Assembly (NCBI RefSeq): GCF_004027225.2
Contig: NC_046358.1
Span: forward strand, 69,521,028 to 69,585,027
Reading direction: 5' to 3'
Length of the DNA stretch: 64,000 nt
Source of the DNA: Strigops habroptila
Taxonomy: Eukaryota > Chordata > Aves > Psittaciformes > Psittacidae
The notes under the pieces were generated by a model. It saw only the letters and a program-made list of their open reading frames with translations. It was not told the DNA's origin and ran no database searches. The first letter of the stretch is position 1, and every line of letters starts with the position of its first letter. Positions 63,069 to 64,000 of this stretch are shown piece after piece. The translations under genes and the position numbers were made by a program.

Positions 63069-63376
63069 TCAGTCCATGGGGAACTCGCAGGGGTTCTGGC
63101 GTGCGCGCTGTGCCCCCTGGTAGATGCGCTGGAAGTCCCGGTACCGGGGCGCGCAGCTCAGCCAGGCCTCGCCGAAGTGCAGCCACCCCGTGAAGAGGAA
63201 GGTGCCGGGGCCCGGCCTGACGCCGCAGCGCAGCGGGGTGCGGATGCTGCCCGCCGGCCGCCCCCCCGCCTGGAACAGGGGGAACTTCTGGCGGTGGATG
63301 CGCGCGGCGCTCACCCCGATGATGGATTCCTGCAGCTCCACATCGTTGGAGACGCTCCGGATGCTGCCGCGGATCA
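63069..63376 (-). CDS. METRN: METRN (meteorin), last exon only
   Basis: One minus-strand exon, preceded by a CCCCCCACAG acceptor and ending in a stop codon, encodes about 102 residues; the remaining exons lie off the right edge. The protein matches the C-terminal half of meteorins: TPLRCGVRPGPGTFLFTGW, HFGEAWLSCAPRYRDFQRI and the final NPCEFPMD, with the family's cysteines in place. Meteorin is a secreted factor that promotes glial differentiation and axon growth. The paralog METRNL has a similar C-terminus, but the position next to ANTKMT and CCDC78 on the expected strand favours METRN. The exon is very CpG-rich. The intron to its right is filled with CCCATC-type repeats. Confidence 0.88.
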
Positions 63377-63419
63377 CTGTGGGGGGAAGGCGGGGAGGGG
63401 TGTCAGCATGGCCCTGAGC

Positions 63420-63970
63420 TTATCCCCATCCCTGTCCCCATCCTTGTCATCATCCCCATAGCCTTTCCCATCCCCATCCCTGTCCCCATCCCCGTAGCCT
63501 TCCCTATCCCCATCTCTATCTCCATCTCCATACCTGTTCCCATCATTCCCACCATTCCCATCACCATCCCCATCCCCATCCACCCCCATCCTTGTCCCAA
63601 TCCCCATAGCCTTCCCTGTCCCCATTCCCATCTCCATTCCCATCCTCTTCCCTAGCCTCATTCCCACCATTCCCATCACCATCCTCATTCCCACCATTCC
63701 CATCGCCATCCACCCCCATCCTTGTCCCATATCCCATAGCCTTCCCTGTCCCCATTCCTATCTCTATCACCATCCCCAACCCTAGCCTCGTTCCCACCAT
63801 GCCCATCCCCATCCCTGTCCTCATTCCCTCCATTCCCATCGCCATCCATCCCTACCCGTGTCGCCATCCTTGTCCCAATCCCCATAGTCTTCTGTGTCCC
63901 CATTCACCTCCATCTCTATGCCTGTTCCAATCTCTGTCCTCATCCCCATCCCTGTTCCCACCCCCATCCC
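63420..63970. repeat. CCCATC-type hexanucleotide repeat array in a METRN intron
   Basis: About 550 bases are made of CCCATCC, CCTGTCCCCAT and CATTCCCAC words with a 6-base base period and a higher-order pattern of about 110 bases (CCATAGCCTTCCCTGTCCCC recurs, with variants, around 63605, 63736 and 63488). On the METRN coding strand it reads GGGATGGGGATG, rich in G-runs. All three minus-strand frames stay open for long stretches, but this is an effect of the repeat. Confidence 0.92.
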
Positions 63971-64000
63971 ACAGCAGCCTCTTTACTGATGCCCGTGCAG

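Noticed and set aside
63374-63903. Methionine/glycine/aspartate-rich minus-strand open frames
   Set aside because: They translate the CCCATC-type array in a METRN intron. There is no start context or homolog.

Overview
The window is vertebrate nuclear DNA, almost certainly from a bird. Genes are split into short exons with GT/AG borders, promoters sit in CpG islands, and both introns and intergenic DNA carry many copies of the avian LINE CR1, most with its typical ATTCTRTG-like tail. Protein matches are from memory of vertebrate families, and exon borders were read from the sequence.

Layout, left to right. (1) 862-3798, minus: the 5' exons of a ubinuclein (UBN1-like) gene that runs off the left edge. 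It reads well but shows two apparent one-base frameshifts. (2) 5767-9127, minus: complete NME3, with a CpG promoter that probably also serves a plus-strand EME2. Only one EME2 exon (13535-13647) is convincing. (3) 15765-22543, minus: complete SPSB3, sharing a CCAAT-rich divergent promoter (23.4-23.9 kb) with (4) NUBP2, 23907-27737, plus, complete. (5) 29899-32308, minus: complete IGFALS. (6) 32.4-36.3 kb: gene-poor. (7) about 39.17-53.27 kb, plus: CCDC78, complete except for an unresolved N-terminus. A CpG island at 36.3-36.65 kb with CTCF-like and X-box-like sites is its candidate promoter. (8) 54202-56647, minus: ANTKMT (FAM173A), complete, tail to tail with CCDC78. (9) 56.8-63 kb: no gene, three minisatellites. 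(10) 63069-63376, minus: the last exon of METRN, which runs off the right edge behind an intron full of CCCATC-type repeats.

NME3, EME2, SPSB3, NUBP2 and IGFALS keep the order and strands known from human 16p13.3, and so do CCDC78, ANTKMT and METRN. In human these two groups are about 1 Mb apart; here they are only about 4-7 kb apart. The genes do not form one pathway. They are housekeeping or specialised genes: histone H3.3 chaperone, nucleoside diphosphate kinase, E3 substrate adaptor, cytosolic Fe-S scaffold, IGF carrier subunit, centriole amplification factor, mitochondrial methyltransferase and secreted neurotrophic factor. I see no CRISPR array, tRNA, rRNA or novel multi-gene system. 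The most notable points are the frameshifted ubinuclein gene beside NME3, the eroded EME2 with no MRPS34 beside it, the joined synteny blocks, the CCAAT array, and a non-CR1 segment present twice at CR1 edges.
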